Of a stretch of DNA of 10,091 bases, positions 7,534 through 10,091 are shown one piece after another (position 1 is the stretch's first letter; each line of letters begins with the position of its first letter). The notes beneath the pieces were generated by a model. That model was not told where the DNA came from and did not search any database. It worked only from the letters and a program-made list of their open reading frames with translations. This DNA comes from an uncultured Erysipelotrichaceae bacterium (GTDB lineage Bacteria > Bacillota_I > Bacilli_A > Erysipelotrichales > Erysipelotrichaceae), in assembly GCA_900319505.1 (NCBI GenBank), contig ONOV01000191.1, forward strand, positions 1 through 10,091, written 5' to 3'. Made by a program: the position numbers and the translations under genes.

Positions 7534-7967
7534 GCAGCTTCCTGATTGTTTCCAAAGAAATTCTGCCCGACTACTACGATAAAGTCATCGAGGCAAGAAA
7601 ACTGCTGGAAAGCCGCCAGTGCAAAACCGTCACGGAAGCAGTTGAACGCTGCGGCATCTCCCGCACTACCTTCTATAAATACAAAGACTATGTCTTTGCC
7701 TTCAATGAAAGTCCCAAAAGCACCCGCAAGGCCATCCTTTCCGTCCTGCTCAAAGACGAAAGCGGCGCCTTATCCTCCGTGCTCAACAGCATATCCGACC
7801 ATGGCGTATCCATCCTGACAATCTCTCAGGCGGTACCCGTCGCCGGCAATGCCAATGTCCTTCTGTCATTAGATATTTCCGGTATCGGTGAAGGCCTTGA
7901 CAGCATGATCACGGACCTACGCCATCTAAAAGCCGTCAGACACGTTCATCTGGACGCCCTCGAATGA
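7530..7967 (+). CDS. HTH-ACT domain protein, PheB/UPF0735-like
   Basis: Small cytoplasmic protein of 145 residues. Residues about 32-51 (KTVTEAVERCGISRTTFYKY) have helix-turn-helix character, and residues 68-143 form an ACT domain (AILSVLLKDESGALSSVLN, HGVSILTISQ). The size and layout fit the UPF0735/PheB family of Bacillota; the family's molecular role is not well defined. It overlaps thrB as ATGA and is last in the thrC-thrB operon. AGGGG lies about eleven bases upstream of the start. ACT domains usually bind amino acids, so a sensor or regulator of threonine synthesis is a natural inference, either as a DNA-binding protein or as a detached regulatory partner of the ACT-less homoserine dehydrogenase. 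Its 3' end overlaps the convergent transporter gene by 22 bases and contributes to the terminator stem. Confidence 0.88.
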   Translation: MSSFLIVSKEILPDYYDKVIEARKLLESRQCKTVTEAVERCGISRTTFYKYKDYVFAFNESPKSTRKAILSVLLKDESGALSSVLNSISDHGVSILTISQAVPVAGNANVLLSLDISGIGEGLDSMITDLRHLKAVRHVHLDALE

Positions 7968-7989
7968 GACGTCTGATGCGTGTCTTTTT
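7938..7989 (+). terminator. intrinsic terminator of thrC-thrB-ACT, embedded in coding ends
   Basis: AGACACG (7938-7944) pairs with CGTGTCT (7979-7985); inside it CATC (7947-7950) pairs with GATG (7975-7978) and GACG (7953-7956) with CGTC (7970-7973). The stem is followed by TTTTT (7985-7989). The left arm and the loop lie within the last codons of the ACT gene (stop 7965-7967), and the whole stem lies over the convergent transporter's 3' end. Confidence 0.65.
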
Positions 7990-8887
7990 CTGTACTTAAA
8001 GAGATCATCACCAGCATCGCAAAAACACATGCAAAACCGATCAGATCCCCGATCTGAAACGGCGTATCCAGCACTAATGCCGAAACAACTGCCGCCGTCA
8101 CCGGCTCCGAGAACCCATACAGAATGCCCCGGCCCGGTCCGATCCGCTTGACCCCTTCCATATACATGGTAAAAGCCAGCACATTGCCGACCACAACCAC
8201 AAAAGCAATGCCGAATAACCCCATCAAAGACGGCACATAATGGTATTCCCAGATCCGAAACACAAACGCAAACACAATGCCGCCCATCAGAAACGACCAT
8301 CCCTGTAGCAGAATCACCGGATACCTTGCCAAAAGCTTCCTTGGATAGCAGTTATAAATGGTAACACACACCGCACATAACACACCGGTAAACAAGGCAA
8401 ACAGACTGATCCCGAGCGATCCTGTGCCATGGGTTGTAATCAGATAAATGCCGGCAAGTGCCAGAATCACCGCACCGATCTCCAGCCAGCCCGGCTTTCT
8501 CTTTTCCCGTACACATTCCACCGCCAGAATCATGATCGGAGACAGATCCTGCAGAATTGTCGCTGCCCCGGCCGTACTGTACTGAATCGTTGTAAAGTAA
8601 AGAAACTGACAGAGACTGATCCCGGCCAGGCCATAAATCAATAACTGCTTCCTGTCTTCCATTTCAGCAAGCGGCTTTACTGTATAATTTCTGCCAAAGC
8701 GGATCATACAGTACACTAACAGGATCACCCCGGCCAGGCCTAAGCGGATCGGCACAAGCCACCGGCTGTCCATTCCTTCATGGGTAAACAGATACTGTCC
8801 CATCGATCCGCTTAAGCCCCAGCACATGCCGCCGCCAAGCGTCAGTAAAGCACCCTGTACATTCCCGTTCTTCTTCATGCATGACAT
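7946..8887 (-). CDS. EamA/DMT-family transporter
   Basis: Predicted inner-membrane transporter of the drug/metabolite superfamily with about ten hydrophobic segments in 313 residues, the usual size for a two-EamA-domain protein. The first repeat spans about 10-150 (GGMCWGLSGSMGQYLF, then GAATILQDLSPIMI at 107-120) and the second about 155-298 (GVKRIGPGRGILYGFSEPVTAAVVSALVL at 245-273). The SEPVTAAV element is typical of the second repeat. The tail is hydrophilic. The start at 8887 has GAGAG seven bases upstream; an in-frame ATG at 8878 is an alternative. It converges on the threonine operon with a 22-base overlap and diverges from the small membrane-protein gene. Family members export amino acids and other metabolites; the substrate here is unknown, and a link to threonine or homoserine export is only suggested by position. 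Confidence 0.9.
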   Translation of the reverse strand: MSCMKKNGNVQGALLTLGGGMCWGLSGSMGQYLFTHEGMDSRWLVPIRLGLAGVILLVYCMIRFGRNYTVKPLAEMEDRKQLLIYGLAGISLCQFLYFTTIQYSTAGAATILQDLSPIMILAVECVREKRKPGWLEIGAVILALAGIYLITTHGTGSLGISLFALFTGVLCAVCVTIYNCYPRKLLARYPVILLQGWSFLMGGIVFAFVFRIWEYHYVPSLMGLFGIAFVVVVGNVLAFTMYMEGVKRIGPGRGILYGFSEPVTAAVVSALVLDTPFQIGDLIGFACVFAMLVMISLSTEKDTHQTSHSRASR

Positions 8888-8912
8888 GATATCACTCTCT
8901 TCCCCAATCCGC

Positions 8913-8919
8913 TATAATA
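8913..8919. promoter_or_regulatory. shared -10 element between transporter and small membrane-protein gene
   Basis: The plus strand reads a perfect TATAAT (8913-8918) six bases before the ATG at 8925; the minus strand reads TATTAT (8919-8914) 26 bases before the transporter start at 8887. No convincing -35 is seen in either direction. A bidirectional promoter is possible. On the plus strand the expected start point coincides with the ATG. Confidence 0.4.
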
Positions 8920-8924
8920 CGTTT

Positions 8925-9287
8925 ATGAACGAAAGTACTGCTTATCTGATTATCCTGATCACGGCTTTATTGTGTCTGTTGATCGGACTGATCGAATACC
9001 GCTCCCACCGGACCGCACCCTATGGCTTTCCGATGCCGGATGCCGGATTCAGAGTCAAAGATGTATCAGGCTGGAACAGACATGTCGCCCGCCTCTGGCT
9101 TTATGCCGGATTGGGCCTGATGCTGGATCTGCTGCTTTATAAACTGACCCATCTGCCCTTATTGACCGCCATCATTGTCATTCTGATATTCGTACTGGAT
9201 ATCATTCTGTATCTGAAGAAATATGTACCGGCATATCTTTATGTGCCGGATGATGAAGAACTATGGAAGGATGTGAAAAAGAAATGA
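8925..9287 (+). CDS. small three-helix membrane protein of unknown function
   Basis: Predicted 120-residue membrane protein that I do not recognise. Hydrophobic segments lie at about 6-23 (YLIILITALLCLLIGLI), 57-73 (LWLYAGLGLMLDLLLY) and 79-97 (LLTAIIVILIFVLDIILYL). Between the first two is a polar stretch with GFRVKDVSGWNRHVARLW (41-58), vaguely like the W-containing loop of SdpI-type small membrane proteins, but the resemblance is too weak for assignment. The C-terminus is charged (DDEELWKDVKKK). The start at 8925 is the only one that keeps the first helix whole without a long unlikely extension. It lacks a Shine-Dalgarno sequence and sits seven bases after a perfect -10, suggesting a leaderless message. 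The stop overlaps the next gene's start as ATGA, so the two are probably co-expressed. Confidence 0.75.
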   Translation: MNESTAYLIILITALLCLLIGLIEYRSHRTAPYGFPMPDAGFRVKDVSGWNRHVARLWLYAGLGLMLDLLLYKLTHLPLLTAIIVILIFVLDIILYLKKYVPAYLYVPDDEELWKDVKKK

Positions 9288-10051
9288 ATATTGCTGTGAT
9301 TACCGGTGCTTCCGCAGGACTTGGCATGAAGTTCTTTGAACATTTGAAAAACAATCCCGAATACGATGCCTTCTGGCTCATCGCCAGAAGAAAAGAACGT
9401 CTGGAAGCCCTGGCAGAAGAAACCAGCAAACCCGTCAAAGTACTTTCCCTGGATCTGACCAAGTCAGAATCCATTGATACCCTCGCCAGTGAACTGCAGA
9501 AAGAAAAACCAGTCATCAGACTGCTCATCAACTCAGCAGGCCTTGGCCGGATCGGACGCATCGATGAACAGACCCGGAAAGAAAGTGAAACCATGGTCGA
9601 CCTCAACTGCCGTGCCATCGTCTCTGTCAGCAATGTCTGCCTTCCCTATATGACAAAAGGTTCAGGTATCCTCAATATCTCCTCTATTGCCGGCTTTCAG
9701 CCCCTGCCCCACTTCGGCATCTATGCCGCATCCAAAGCCTTTGTCGAATCCTATTCCAAAACCCTGCACCATGAACTGCTCCTGAAGCACATCCATGTCA
9801 CCTGTGTCTGTCCCTACTGGATCAAAGACACCGAATTCATTGCCGGTGCCCAGCATGAACACAACAAAGGCTATAAACATATCATCCTGCCATCCCACTC
9901 CAATACCGTCGTATCCCTGTCCATGGCAGCTCTGAAAGTAAATGCCTGGGTATGTACCCCAGGCATCATCACCACCGCCCAGCGCATCTGTGCCTGGATA
10001 GTCCCTGACTGCATTGTTACGCCATTCATGGAACTGATCAGCAGAATCTGA
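9284..10051 (+). CDS. short-chain dehydrogenase/reductase (SDR)
   Basis: NAD(P)-dependent oxidoreductase of the classical SDR family, 255 residues, cytoplasmic; substrate unknown. Cofactor motif TGASAGLG (7-14), then DL (57-58), NSAG (83-86), structural N108 in DLNCR, the catalytic serine in NISS (131-134), Y147 and K151 in YAASK. The tetrad is complete. The usual CPG after the sixth strand reads CPYWIKDTEF (176-185), a mild departure. The C-terminal region from about 215 is hydrophobic and may contact the membrane or its partner. The frame opens earlier at 9263, but 9284 gives the canonical N-terminus and overlaps the preceding stop as ATGA; AAGGA lies twelve bases upstream. The stop codon is inside a strong inverted repeat, and a CRISPR-like repeat begins ten bases later. 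Confidence 0.92.
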   Translation: MNIAVITGASAGLGMKFFEHLKNNPEYDAFWLIARRKERLEALAEETSKPVKVLSLDLTKSESIDTLASELQKEKPVIRLLINSAGLGRIGRIDEQTRKESETMVDLNCRAIVSVSNVCLPYMTKGSGILNISSIAGFQPLPHFGIYAASKAFVESYSKTLHHELLLKHIHVTCVCPYWIKDTEFIAGAQHEHNKGYKHIILPSHSNTVVSLSMAALKVNAWVCTPGIITTAQRICAWIVPDCIVTPFMELISRI

Positions 10052-10061
10052 TCAGTTCTTT
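10031..10061 (+). terminator. inverted repeat at the SDR 3' end, probable weak terminator
   Basis: GAACTGATCAG (10031-10041) and CTGATCAGTTC (10048-10058) pair perfectly over eleven bases with a six-base loop. The stop codon (10049-10051) lies within the right arm. Only TTT follows on the plus strand before the CRISPR-like repeat, so the U-tract is poor. On the minus strand no T-run follows, so it is unlikely to end transcription arriving from the array side by the intrinsic mechanism. Confidence 0.5.
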
Positions 10062-10090
10062 CGGTTCACCCCTACGCATGTAGGGAATAC
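10062..10090 (-). CRISPR. single type I-E-like CRISPR repeat, probable leader-distal end of an array
   Basis: Read on the minus strand this 29-base element begins GTATTCCC and ends GTGAACCG. The stem CCCTAC/GTAGGG (six pairs) encloses a four-base ATGC loop. Length, stem position, the TTCCC start and the GAACCG end all match type I-E repeats, where the last eight bases become the crRNA 5' handle. Only one copy is in the window, with a single base after it, so the array itself is not seen. The orientation places the crRNA transcript on the minus strand. The ten bases between the SDR stop and this repeat leave no room for a leader, so the leader should be on the far right and this repeat would be the oldest, terminal one. 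A lone repeat-like relic is the alternative. Confidence 0.75.
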
Positions 10091-10091
10091 A

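Noticed and set aside
10062..10090. Reading the final element as a simple terminator hairpin for the SDR gene
   Set aside because: The hairpin CCCTAC/GTAGGG is followed by AATACA, not a T-run, and the exact 29-base layout with GTATTCCC and GTGAACCG ends fits a CRISPR repeat far better.
1..10091. Insertion sequences, phage genes, tRNA or rRNA genes
   Set aside because: No transposase or integrase motif, no cloverleaf-like or rRNA sequence, and no long direct repeat was noticed; the window is almost fully explained by ordinary genes.

Overview
The window looks like a chromosomal segment from a Bacillota (Firmicutes) bacterium with roughly balanced base composition. The reasons are strong purine-rich Shine-Dalgarno sites, tightly packed operons with ATGA overlaps, intrinsic hairpin-plus-U terminators, and a PheB-like HTH-ACT protein. 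I cannot name the genus from sequence alone. I see no RNA gene, insertion sequence or phage gene. Coding density is very high and no gap exceeds about 130 bases.

Layout. Left end (13-1495, minus strand): a DUF554 membrane protein and a membrane-anchored, highly acidic protein with a possible RraB-like C-terminal domain, each with its own promoter candidate and separated by an intrinsic terminator. Centre (1615-7967): a complete aspartate-to-threonine pathway in two divergent operons. The minus-strand operon is hom-lysC-asd and the plus-strand operon is thrC-thrB plus a small HTH-ACT gene. Both start from a 95-base gap in which two opposing promoters overlap at their -10 elements, inside an imperfect 23-bp dyad. 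Aspartokinase, aspartate-semialdehyde dehydrogenase and homoserine dehydrogenase make homoserine; homoserine kinase and threonine synthase then make threonine. Homoserine dehydrogenase lacks the usual C-terminal ACT domain, while a free HTH-ACT protein sits in the partner operon.

Right side (7946-10051): an EamA-family transporter runs convergently into the threonine operon. Diverging from it is a pair made of a small three-helix membrane protein, apparently leaderless, and a short-chain dehydrogenase.

Right edge: ten bases after the dehydrogenase stop codon lies a 29-base element with the length, stem and conserved ends of a type I-E CRISPR repeat, read on the minus strand. It is probably the leader-distal last repeat of an array that continues beyond the window. 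This is the most notable signal, although only one copy is visible.
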